This document shows, in pieces, positions 41,931 through 50,521 of a stretch of DNA of 64,000 nucleotides. Source of the stretch: CAVUPF01 sp963777915 (GTDB lineage: Bacteria > Actinomycetota > Thermoleophilia > Solirubrobacterales > 70-9); contig CAVZSH010000005.1 of assembly GCA_963777915.1 (NCBI GenBank), positions 930,001-994,000 on the forward strand. The letters run 5' to 3'. The position numbers were made by a program, and so were the translations under genes. The stretch's first letter is position 1; each line of letters starts with the position of its first letter. Below the pieces are notes generated by a model. The model was given only the letters and a program-made list of their open reading frames with translations, made no database searches and was not told the origin of the DNA.

Positions 41931-42206
41931 TTAGACCTCCATCTTGGAATCTACCGACAACTCAATGAACCCAGCCCCAACCTCGGCATGGCAGTTAGCG
42001 CAGAGCAGGACGCACTTTCTCGCCTCTGCCCGTGATCTGGCCAGCGAGCGCGATTGGCCTTGCTGCCCGAGGTGGAACTCCTTTGAGCCTGGATCCAGAT
42101 GATGGAACTGGAGAGCCTGTTGACAACGAGAATAGCTGCATACCATGCACCGCCCGCCGGCCTCCTCCACCAGCTTTCGCTTGACGCTTCGTCGCCGTCT
42201 CGTCAC
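41931..42206 (-). CDS. HNH endonuclease, catalytic part (split from N-terminal part)
   Basis: A 91-residue HNH-nuclease domain: RCMVCSYSRCQQALQFHHLD (zinc CxxC and the first catalytic His pair) and CVLLCANCHAEVGAG (second CxxC and final His). Proteins of this type in Solirubrobacterales carry an N-terminal helix-turn-helix part in the same chain, from memory of the family. Here that part is the next gene, and the two frames meet at GGTGA: the stop TGA of the first overlaps a GTG start of the second. Either they are translationally coupled or one G was lost from a single gene. Confidence 0.75.
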   Translation of the reverse strand: MTRRRRSVKRKLVEEAGGRCMVCSYSRCQQALQFHHLDPGSKEFHLGQQGQSRSLARSRAEARKCVLLCANCHAEVGAGFIELSVDSKMEV

Positions 42207-42667
42207 CGTTCGGCCCTGCAGCTGACGCACCGGTAGTAGCCGCGCCCCTCAAGGACGAACTCGGTTGACCCATGGCGCGGACATTTCATTTGAACTCTCT
42301 TGGGACTGTCAACAGACCTCGGCAAGCGCCGACGGATCGTTCTGAGTTCGTACTTGCCCATCCAGTACCGGACGGTCGCTACGCTCCTGTCAAGCCTCGT
42401 GGCGATCTCGCGGAACGTCAAACCGGCGTCGACCAGAGGCTCCAGCCGACCTCTTTCGATCACCCCTTTCGGCGCATGTCGATCGGCGTTGCAAGCAGAC
42501 AGGCCGTTCCTCTTCAGCCAGTAGCCCACCGTACTCGGATGCTTTTCCGCCTTCTCGCCAATCGCCTCCAATGACATTCCCTGTGCTAGGCAATCCTCCA
42601 AGAACTGCTTTTTTATGCAGACAATATGTCGCGCCGGTCGGACGAAAAGACGAACACCTGTTCTCAC
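42203..42667 (-). CDS. Helix-turn-helix plus zinc-ribbon protein, N-terminal half of HNH endonuclease
   Basis: A 154-residue protein with two helix-turn-helix units, FLEDCLAQGMSLEAIGEKAE and LVDAGLTFREIATRLDRSVA, each followed by TVGYW/TVRYW. A zinc-ribbon knuckle pair follows: MKCPRHGSTEFVLEGRGYYR, then CVSC. It resembles the N-terminal part of an HNH endonuclease, whose catalytic part follows with a 4-bp overlap. A LexA-type box at 42652-42663 touches the GTG at 42667, so translation may begin further in; no good ATG is present before residue 31. DNA targeting by this half and cleavage by the next is the expected division. Confidence 0.7.
   Translation of the reverse strand: MRTGVRLFVRPARHIVCIKKQFLEDCLAQGMSLEAIGEKAEKHPSTVGYWLKRNGLSACNADRHAPKGVIERGRLEPLVDAGLTFREIATRLDRSVATVRYWMGKYELRTIRRRLPRSVDSPKRVQMKCPRHGSTEFVLEGRGYYRCVSCRAER
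42652..42663 (+). promoter_or_regulatory. LexA-type (SOS) box 1
   Basis: GAACACCTGTTC fits the actinobacterial/Gram-positive SOS box GAACN4GTTC exactly and is almost palindromic. It lies at the very start of the HNH endonuclease gene pair. A second identical box is 126 bp upstream. Binding by LexA is inference from consensus. Confidence 0.6.
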
Positions 42668-42777
42668 TCGATTCGGATGGATACGCCTCTGAGACCCCAG
42701 CCGCCAGACGCTCGCCGCGCCCCCAGCGGCATCCCGCCCCGACCTGCGTGGAGATCATCTCCACTCAAGTCGAGTGA

Positions 42778-42789
42778 GAACACCTGTTC
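42778..42789 (+). promoter_or_regulatory. LexA-type (SOS) box 2
   Basis: A second GAACACCTGTTC, identical to box 1. It sits between the 3' end of dnaG (42800) and the HNH gene pair. With flanks it forms a 21-bp inverted repeat with box 1 (42651-42671 versus 42770-42790, 19 of 21 matching). The inter-box DNA (about 115 bp) holds no gene and likely contains the HNH promoter. Confidence 0.6.
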
Positions 42790-42799
42790 GTAATTGGGA

Positions 42800-44587
42800 T
42801 CAACTCCAGACGCGCTCGGTTCGGGCTATGCGCTCGACAAGGGCGGCGCGCTCGCGGCTGAGGGCGGCGCGACGCTCGCGTTCCCCCTTCTCGCCGGCCG
42901 CGGTTATCTTGCCCTCGAGGCGCCGCTGCTCGAGGAGGAGGAAATTGAGCTCCATCGCCTCGGCGGAGGCAGGCTCGTCGTGAGCGAGGATGGTCAGCTC
43001 GGCGATCAAGCCGGCCAGCTGGTCGTCCTCGCGCGGCAGGTTGGAGGCCGGGTCCTCGGGATGTTCGCGAAGCCAGGCAGCGGCGCGCGCACCAAGTGGC
43101 GATAGATGATCGTCGGTGAGGCGGGCAAGGTATTCGCTGCCCTCGCCTGGTAGGGCGACGCACATCGCCAGCAGCGCCCGCTCGCGGCGCTCGCGCGAGG
43201 TCAGCTCGGCTGCAAGGCGGACGCTCCCGGTCGGAGATGCGCCCCCCCCTTGGCGATCGATCAGTTCCGCGGAACCGCCCGTCGCCGGCCGCGCCGCCAC
43301 GACCCGACCCATCACCATCGAGGGCTCCAAGTCGAGCTGCTCCGCCAGGCGGCGCACCAGGTCGTCGCGACTTGCCGTCTCTCCCATTCCCGCAAGGATC
43401 GGAGCGGCCTCCGAGAGTGCCCGGTCGCGCTCGGTCGGAGAGGAGACGTCGGCGCGATCCAAAACCAGACCGACCTGGAAGGCGGGAAGGTCGACAGCGC
43501 CCTCGACCAGGGCCCCGAAAAGCTCAGAACCGCCCTCGGCCGCGATCATCTCCGCCGGGTCCCCCCCCTTCGGCATCGCCGCCACGCGCAGCCGCATCTT
43601 GCGCCCTGCCGCGACCCGCTGAGCGCGCAGCATCGCCTCCTGGCCAGCCGAATCGGCGTCGAGCGCCAGCACAACCTCCTCGACCATCCCCGAGAGCGCC
43701 GCCACCTGCTCGTCGGTGATCGCGGTACCCATAACCCCGACCGCCTCTTCGATACCGGCCTGGTGCAGCGCCAGCACGTCGGTATAGCCCTCGACCACGA
43801 CCGCGTGCCCAGCCCGGGCGATTGCCGCTTTGGCCAGGTCGATGCCGTAGAGCATCCGGCTCTTGTGGAAGAAGTCGGTCTCCGCGGTGTTGACGTACTT
43901 AGCGCCCTGGTCGGAGCGCATCGCCCGACCACCGAAGCCGAGCACCCGGCCGCGGCGGTCGCGGATCGGGAACATGATCCGCGAACGGAAGCGGTCGTAC
44001 TCGCCTCCCCCCCGCCCCCGCTGAGCCAGGCCGACGCCGCGCAGCTCCTCGACTTTGAACCCCGCCCGCTGACCGCGCAGCAGCACCTGGTCCCAGGCGC
44101 TCGGCGCATAGCCGACCCCGAAGCGGCGCAGCACCTCCTCCCCCAACCCCCGCGCGGCCAAGTAATCGCGCGCCTTGCCGCCCTCCTTCGACTCCCAGAG
44201 GTAGCCGGCGTAGAAGGTGGCGGTGCGGTTGAGCAGCTCCTCGAGCCGGCGGCGCTGCTGGCGCTTCGCCTCGGCCCGCGGGTCCTCCCGCTCCCGCTCC
44301 AGCTCGACCCCGTATCGATCGGCGAGCAGCTCAACCGCCTCGGCGAAGCCGAGTCCCTCCTTCTCCTCGACGAACTTGATCACGTCGCCGCCGACCCCGC
44401 AGCCGAAGCAGTGATAGAGCTTCTCCTGGGCATCGACCGAGAATGACGGCGTGCGCTCCTCATGGAACGGGCAGAGGCCGACCCAGCGGGCACCCTGGCG
44501 GCGTAGGTCGGTGTGGGCGGAGATCACCTCGACGATGTCCGCCGACTGCTTGACCCGCTCAAGGCTCTCGGTCGAGATCAGTGCCAT
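42800..44587 (-). CDS. dnaG: DNA primase DnaG
   Basis: DnaG makes RNA primers for chromosomal replication. The 595-residue protein has the CHC2 zinc finger (CPFHEERTPSFSVD, then YHCFGC, residues 40-65), the TOPRIM core with VVEGYTDVLALHQAG and LALDADSAGQEA, and a C-terminal helicase-interaction region. Length is standard. MALISTESLERVKQ is the chosen start; the frame is open further upstream only into dgt. Its ATG touches the dgt stop (1-bp overlap). It ends shortly before the two LexA-type boxes. Confidence 0.96.
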   Translation of the reverse strand: MALISTESLERVKQSADIVEVISAHTDLRRQGARWVGLCPFHEERTPSFSVDAQEKLYHCFGCGVGGDVIKFVEEKEGLGFAEAVELLADRYGVELEREREDPRAEAKRQQRRRLEELLNRTATFYAGYLWESKEGGKARDYLAARGLGEEVLRRFGVGYAPSAWDQVLLRGQRAGFKVEELRGVGLAQRGRGGGEYDRFRSRIMFPIRDRRGRVLGFGGRAMRSDQGAKYVNTAETDFFHKSRMLYGIDLAKAAIARAGHAVVVEGYTDVLALHQAGIEEAVGVMGTAITDEQVAALSGMVEEVVLALDADSAGQEAMLRAQRVAAGRKMRLRVAAMPKGGDPAEMIAAEGGSELFGALVEGAVDLPAFQVGLVLDRADVSSPTERDRALSEAAPILAGMGETASRDDLVRRLAEQLDLEPSMVMGRVVAARPATGGSAELIDRQGGGASPTGSVRLAAELTSRERRERALLAMCVALPGEGSEYLARLTDDHLSPLGARAAAWLREHPEDPASNLPREDDQLAGLIAELTILAHDEPASAEAMELNFLLLEQRRLEGKITAAGEKGERERRAALSRERAALVERIARTERVWS

Positions 44588-45624
44588 CAGAACCTCGCCT
44601 CCTCGGAGATGGTCAGCTCGGTGAACTTGGCGATGCAGTAGCGATCGGTCATCCCCGCGATGTAGTCGGTGACGCGCTGGCACTCGCTCGCGCCCGGCTC
44701 CCACTCCGGCACCTCACCAGGATGCTCAAGGTAGTGGTCGAAGAGGCCACGCAGGGTGCGATGGACCCGCTCGTGCTCGCCGCGCGCCGCCGGCCCGAGG
44801 TAGACGCGGTCAAACATGAACTTGCGCAGGCGCAGCATCGCGCCGCCGATCTCTTCGCTCTGCACGATGTCCCCGGCCTTGGAGGAGCGCTCGACTATGT
44901 CACCGACCAGCGTGTCGATCCGCTTAGACCCGGTCGGCCCGAGCAGCTCTATCTCGGCGCTCGGCAGGTCGGCGGGCCCGAGAATCCCCGCCCGCAGCGC
45001 GTCGTCGATGTCGTGGTTGATGTAGGCGACGCGGTCGACCAGCTTCACGATCCGCCCCTCCAGGGTCGCTGGCTTGTGCAACCCGGTGTGGTTGAGGATG
45101 CCGTTGCGGACCTGTTCGGTGAGATTGAGTCCCTGGCCGTCGCGCTCCAGAACGTCGACGACCCGCAGCGAGTGGACGTTGTGCTTGAACTCACCGCTGC
45201 AGCGCTCGCGCAGTGCCGTGTCCAGCGCCTCCTCGCCGGTGTGGCCGAAGGGCGGGTGGCCCAGGTCGTGACCGAGCCCGATCGCCTCGGTCAGATCCTC
45301 GTTGAGGCCGAGCGCCCGGGCTACTGTGCGAGCGATCCCACACGCCTCCAGTGTGTGGGTCAGGCGTGTGCGGTAGTGGTCGCCCTCGGGGGCGACAAAG
45401 ACCTGCGTCTTGTGCTTGAGGCGACGGAACGCCTTCGAGTGGACGATCCGGTCGCGGTCGCGCTGGAAGGGCGTGCGCATCGGGCTGTCGGGCTCCTCCG
45501 CGCGGCGCCGCGCGGGATAGGACGGGGTCGCCAAGTCAGAGAGGAACTCGGCCTCCCAGGCGCGGACTCGCTCTTCCAGCGGGGCTGTGACCTTCAAGGC
45601 GACCGATCCTACGGGGCTCTTCAC
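44587..45624 (-). CDS. dgt: Deoxyguanosinetriphosphate triphosphohydrolase-like protein (HD domain)
   Basis: A 345-residue HD-superfamily enzyme that hydrolyses dGTP (or dNTPs) to the nucleoside and triphosphate. It shows the family N-terminus SPMRTPFQRDRDRIVHSKAF, RRLKHKTQVF, the metal-binding His in RTRLTHTLEA, the HD pair in LGHDLGHPPFGHTGEEAL, and NHDIDDALRAG. dgt next to dnaG is a conserved actinobacterial order. It overlaps recO by 4 bp and dnaG by 1 bp. No anomaly seen. Confidence 0.94.
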   Translation of the reverse strand: MKSPVGSVALKVTAPLEERVRAWEAEFLSDLATPSYPARRRAEEPDSPMRTPFQRDRDRIVHSKAFRRLKHKTQVFVAPEGDHYRTRLTHTLEACGIARTVARALGLNEDLTEAIGLGHDLGHPPFGHTGEEALDTALRERCSGEFKHNVHSLRVVDVLERDGQGLNLTEQVRNGILNHTGLHKPATLEGRIVKLVDRVAYINHDIDDALRAGILGPADLPSAEIELLGPTGSKRIDTLVGDIVERSSKAGDIVQSEEIGGAMLRLRKFMFDRVYLGPAARGEHERVHRTLRGLFDHYLEHPGEVPEWEPGASECQRVTDYIAGMTDRYCIAKFTELTISEEARF

Positions 45625-46346
45625 GCGGCGGCGCGCAACTGCACGTGAGCGTGGTGCTCGAGCGTCTCGCCCACTGCCCGCTCGACCTGGCGCAGCTCCC
45701 GCTCCGCCGCCGCCGGGGCCTCTGCCAGGGGCCTGGCGAGCGCCTCGACCATGAAGCGGTGCGCCTCTCCGGAGAACTCGAAGGAGCCCGCCTCACAGCT
45801 CGCGCAGACGACCCCGCCGGCGGCACCGGAGAAGCCGCTGAGGTGCTCGGCCTCGCCGCAGCGCGCGCAGGAGGCGAGCTCCGGGGCAAAGCCGGCCGCC
45901 AGGGCGAGCTTGAGACGAAAGGCCAGTGCAGCCTCAAGGCCCGCGGCGCTCGGTTGGGAGGGGTCGTCGAGCAGCGCCAGGTAGCGACAGAGCAAGTTGT
46001 AGGCGGGGGGATTGGGCTCAGCCGAGTCGAGCAGCCGCAACACCGCGTCGCAGGCGCGGGCGCCGGCGCTCAGCGCCGGCCCACAGGAGCGCAGGTGCGG
46101 GTAGCCGTCGACGGTGGCGACGTTTGTGACGGTGAGCAGCTCGCCGCGGCCCTCGTGCAGGATCAGGTCGAGCCGGAAGAACGGCTCGAGGCGGCCACCG
46201 AAGCGGGACCTCGGCCGTCGCGCTCCCTTGGCGATCGCCCCGATCCGCCCCCGGGCCGTCGAGTAGAGGTGCAGGATGCGGTCCGCCTCTCCGTAGCGAA
46301 TGCTGCGCAGGACCACCGCCTCCGTCTTTAGGGTCGTGCCGGGCAT
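45621..46346 (-). CDS. recO: DNA repair protein RecO
   Basis: RecO anneals DNA and loads RecA with RecR in gap repair. The 241-residue protein has the N-terminal OB fold (TEAVVLRSIRYGEADRILHL), a helical middle part, and a zinc finger of four cysteines (CARCGEAEHLSGFSGA and CASCEAG). Length is standard. It lies between mutM and dgt with a 4-bp overlap to dgt and 5 bp from mutM, so the repair genes recO, mutM and dgt are co-transcribed. Confidence 0.94.
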   Translation of the reverse strand: MPGTTLKTEAVVLRSIRYGEADRILHLYSTARGRIGAIAKGARRPRSRFGGRLEPFFRLDLILHEGRGELLTVTNVATVDGYPHLRSCGPALSAGARACDAVLRLLDSAEPNPPAYNLLCRYLALLDDPSQPSAAGLEAALAFRLKLALAAGFAPELASCARCGEAEHLSGFSGAAGGVVCASCEAGSFEFSGEAHRFMVEALARPLAEAPAAAERELRQVERAVGETLEHHAHVQLRAAA

Positions 46347-46351
46347 CGTGA

Positions 46352-47263
46352 CTAAGGTGACCGACGGGCCGGACGGCGGCGGGGCCGCCGCCGCAGCCGC
46401 ACCTGACAGCTCGGGCAGTAGTAGGTGGAGCGTCCGGCGACCACGATCCTGACAATCGGCCCGCCACAGTATGAGCAGGGCTCGCCCTCGCGGGTGTGGA
46501 CGAGGAACTCGTCCTGCATCGTGCCCTTCTCTCCACGACCGTCACGGTAGTCATCGATCGAGGCTCCACCCCCCTCTATCCCCGCTTCCAGCGCGGCGAT
46601 GACCGCGTCGCGCAGCGCCTCGAGGTGCTCGGGCCGCATCGAGCCGGCAGGGGAGAGCGGGTGAAGGCGAGCCCGGAAGAGCGCCTCGTCGGCGTAGATG
46701 TTGCCCACCCCGGCGATGCGGGACTGATCGAGCAGGAACGACTTGAGCGGCACGGTGCGTCCCGCCGCCATCGCACCCAGTGACTCTGGCGTAAAGGCAG
46801 CAGAGAGCGGCTCGACCCCGAGCCGCTCGAAACGCTTCTCGAGGTCGGCGTCCTCGATCAGGAACGCCTCGCCGAAACGGCGTGGGTCAGTGAACCAAAG
46901 CTCGCGACCGTCGTCGAGCCCGAAGCGGGCACGCAGGTGGCGCTCCGATGCGGAGCGCTCGCCCTCATACAGCCGCCGCCCTGCGGATGGATCGAGCTTC
47001 TCTCCTGCCTCGACCAGGACCAGGTTGCCGGTCATCCGCAGGTGCATTACCAGGGTCTGGCCCCCGTCGAGCCCAAGCAGCAGGTACTTGCCGCGGCGCC
47101 CCAGGCCCCGGATCGTCCTCCCGCTGACCGCGGCGCCAAGCGCGGCCGGCATCACTGGCCGCGACCAGCGTGCGTCGATCACCTCGAGGCGCTCGACCCT
47201 CCGTCCCGACAGCTCGGGCTCGAGCTGTCGGCAGACGGTCTCGACCTCGGGCAGCTCGGGCAT
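46352..47263 (-). CDS. mutM: Formamidopyrimidine-DNA glycosylase
   Basis: MutM/Fpg excises oxidised purines such as 8-oxoguanine and nicks the strand. The 303-residue protein begins MPELPEVETVCRQLEPEL, with the catalytic Pro and Glu at positions 2 and 3. It has the conserved Lys in RTVPLKSFLLDQ, the helix-two-turn-helix IAGVGNIYADEALF, and a C-terminal zinc finger (CSYCGGPIVRIVVAGRSTYY, then CPSC). The C-terminal basic tail (RRRPRRRPARR) is longer than usual by about 15 residues. It ends 5 bp before recO. Confidence 0.96.
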   Translation of the reverse strand: MPELPEVETVCRQLEPELSGRRVERLEVIDARWSRPVMPAALGAAVSGRTIRGLGRRGKYLLLGLDGGQTLVMHLRMTGNLVLVEAGEKLDPSAGRRLYEGERSASERHLRARFGLDDGRELWFTDPRRFGEAFLIEDADLEKRFERLGVEPLSAAFTPESLGAMAAGRTVPLKSFLLDQSRIAGVGNIYADEALFRARLHPLSPAGSMRPEHLEALRDAVIAALEAGIEGGGASIDDYRDGRGEKGTMQDEFLVHTREGEPCSYCGGPIVRIVVAGRSTYYCPSCQVRLRRRPRRRPARRSP

Positions 47264-47275
47264 CGCCCGGTTCTA

Positions 47276-48244
<969 letters not shown>

Positions 48245-48338
48245 GCGGGCAGGTTCTCGCCGCTCATCCACAACCCTTGAGACGCAAGGGACTGTGCGCG
48301 TGACCGCCGAGCGCGTCGGCGGGACCTGCGGACAGGGC

Positions 48339-49370
48339 CTACGCCCTCGACCCCCGTCCCTCGATGCCAGCCGCGGATGAGCCGAGGACTCGACCCGAGG
48401 CAAGGGCAGCAGCAAAGAAGAGTGGGTCCTCAGCCAAGCTTCTTCCCATCGTCTGGGACGGCAGATCGCTATCGGCGTAGTCCTCGAGGTAAACCGCCCC
48501 CAACTGCAATCGGTGCCGCCCCCCACCGGCAGACTCCAACTTGGCGGCGATCTCCTCCTCCCCCTCTGGAGCGGCGACCTCGATGGGGGCGAGCAGCAGC
48601 TCCAGCACGGTCAGCGTGTGATGGCTCACGCCGCGATGGCGCGGGCGCGGATCGACCGCCGAGAGGCGGGGGGAGAGCGTGGTCTGCATCCCGAGGGCGA
48701 GCGCCGCGTGGGCGGTCTCCAGCGCCGCCGTCCCGCCGTGCCCGAGCCGCGTCGCCGAGCCGATGATCCCCGGTCCAGGCCCGGCCAGCACTGCATCCCA
48801 GCCAAGACCGGCGGCGGCGTCGAGGGCGCCGGGGACGCTGATCGCCTCCGCCTCGCCCCCGTATGCGGGCCCTGCGGTGACGTGGCCACAAAGTAGCCCT
48901 TGCTCGCGCAGCTGCGTGACGTCGCGTGAGAGCGAACCCGGCAGCGCCCCTCCTCCAGTCTGCACGTAGCCGACCCGCAGCCCGGGCGCCGCCTGCGCAG
49001 CCGCCCAAGCCGCAGGAGCAAGGTGGCCATGGAGGGGAAGTACGAGGATCGAGATCGGTCGCCCACACCCCACGCCCTCCACAGTCTCAACCGGGTGCTG
49101 GAGCGAGGTGTAGTTGAGCTTCATCACGTGCTCGGTGCCCGCCCCGCCACCGGCCAGGCCCCGGGTCAGGTTGACGTGGACCACGTCGAAGCCGCCGGAG
49201 CCGAGGTCGAGGTCAAGGGCGGCCACATTGACGATTACCTCATCGCCCTCATACATCTCCCCCAGGAGCTTCGTGTCCGCCCAAGCGGAGCGACGCTCGC
49301 CGTCGACCTCGACCGCTAGCGGGTCCGCAGCGACGACGACACCTCGCCGCAGCTCGAGCCGACCGCTCAC
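48339..49370 (-). CDS. DUF3866 family protein
   Basis: A 343-residue protein of the DUF3866 family of unknown function. It contains RRGVVVAADPLAVEVDGERR at the N-terminus, YTSLQHPVETVEG, LHGHLAPAAWAA, YVQTGGGALPGSLSRDV, a GPGPGIIGSATRLGHGG glycine-rich loop, and ALASGRVLGSSAAG near the end. Glycine-rich loops suggest nucleotide or phosphate binding; this is inference. It overlaps the M20 peptidase start by 4 bp and keeps the actinobacterial order with pyrG and xerD. Confidence 0.88.
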   Translation of the reverse strand: MSGRLELRRGVVVAADPLAVEVDGERRSAWADTKLLGEMYEGDEVIVNVAALDLDLGSGGFDVVHVNLTRGLAGGGAGTEHVMKLNYTSLQHPVETVEGVGCGRPISILVLPLHGHLAPAAWAAAQAAPGLRVGYVQTGGGALPGSLSRDVTQLREQGLLCGHVTAGPAYGGEAEAISVPGALDAAAGLGWDAVLAGPGPGIIGSATRLGHGGTAALETAHAALALGMQTTLSPRLSAVDPRPRHRGVSHHTLTVLELLLAPIEVAAPEGEEEIAAKLESAGGGRHRLQLGAVYLEDYADSDLPSQTMGRSLAEDPLFFAAALASGRVLGSSAAGIEGRGSRA

Positions 49371-50488
49371 GCCGCGCCCGCGGCCGCCGCGGCGACGATC
49401 CCCTCGCAGACCTCGAGCATCGCGTCGAGGTTACGCGCCGAGACGCTCTCCTCAGCGGTGTGGTTGGCCTCGGTGCCGTTGGCGAGCAGTACGCAGTCAA
49501 AGCCCGCGAGACGCAACGCGTTGGCATCGCTACCGCCACCGGTAGAGGTCCGCTGCGGCTCGACCCCTGCGGCGCGCAGCCCCGCCTCGGCGAGCACGAG
49601 CGCCCGCGAGGAGGAGGACACCCTATAGCCGCGGAACAGCTCCTCGATCCGCACGTCAACGTCGCACCCGTGTGCGCTCGCCCCCCAGGTGCAGGCGTCG
49701 GCGATCTCCCCTGCCACCGCGGCAACGCGTCCAGCGTCAAGGCTACGGGCCTCGGCATGGATCCAGCAATGGCCGGGAACGACGTTGCCTGAGGTGCCGC
49801 CGGAGATCAGGCCGACGTTGGCGGTGGTCTTCGAATCGAGGCGCCCCAGCTCCATCCGGGAGATCGCAGCCGCAGCTGCGACGATCGCGCTGTTGCCACC
49901 CTCGGGCCGGATGCCGGCGTGTGCCTCCACCCCGGTGAAGTCAGCGAGGATCTTTTGCTGGGTCGGGGAGGTAACGATCACCTCCCCGACTGCGCTCGCG
50001 TGATCGAGCACAAAACCGCATTCCGAGCGTAGCGCCGAGGAGTCAAACGCCTTCGCTCCCCGCAGTCCCTGCTCCTCGGCCACAGTGAGCAACAGCTCGA
50101 TCCCGACCGGGGGCGGCTGGTCGGCATGACGCGCCACCAACTCCATGAAGACCGCAACCGCCGCCTTGTTGTCAGCGCCGAGAATCGTCTCGCCGCGGCT
50201 GCGAAAGACGCCGTCTTGGAGCACCACCTCGACCTGCCCATCGTGCGGGACCGTGTCCAGATGGGCGCAAAACATCACCCATCGGCTGTCGCGCCCTGGC
50301 AGTCTGGCGAGGACGTTACCGGCACCAGCCTCGGCGGGACCAGCCGAGTCGTCCTCGCTCACCTCCAGCCCCAATGCCCGCAGCTCGGCCGCCGCCATGT
50401 CGGCGACCTCGCGCTCCTCCCCGGTCGGGCTGCGGATCTCGCAGAGCCTGACGAAGGTCTCATGCAACCGTGAACTCGCCTCCTCCAC
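49367..50488 (-). CDS. M20-family metallopeptidase (PepT-like)
   Basis: A 373-residue di-zinc peptidase related to tripeptidase T. It carries FCAHLDTVPHDGQVE (first metal His and Asp), ILGADNKAAVAVFMEL (second metal Asp), LLTVAEEQGLRGAKA (catalytic Glu pair), and a dimerisation domain with HAGIRPEGGNSAI. The final segment SVSARNLDAMLEVC holds the last ligand region: HTAEE precedes it. Length is typical for PepT. It overlaps DUF3866 and is downstream of pyrG by 34 bp. Confidence 0.93.
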   Translation of the reverse strand: MEEASSRLHETFVRLCEIRSPTGEEREVADMAAAELRALGLEVSEDDSAGPAEAGAGNVLARLPGRDSRWVMFCAHLDTVPHDGQVEVVLQDGVFRSRGETILGADNKAAVAVFMELVARHADQPPPVGIELLLTVAEEQGLRGAKAFDSSALRSECGFVLDHASAVGEVIVTSPTQQKILADFTGVEAHAGIRPEGGNSAIVAAAAAISRMELGRLDSKTTANVGLISGGTSGNVVPGHCWIHAEARSLDAGRVAAVAGEIADACTWGASAHGCDVDVRIEELFRGYRVSSSSRALVLAEAGLRAAGVEPQRTSTGGGSDANALRLAGFDCVLLANGTEANHTAEESVSARNLDAMLEVCEGIVAAAAAGAA

Positions 50489-50521
50489 CCCCGACAGGCT
50501 AGAGAGGCCCGCGCGAGCCGG

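Noticed and set aside
43250..44446. Plus-strand gene of 398 codons over dnaG
   Set aside because: Antisense shadow of dnaG; His/Arg/Pro-rich and without motifs.
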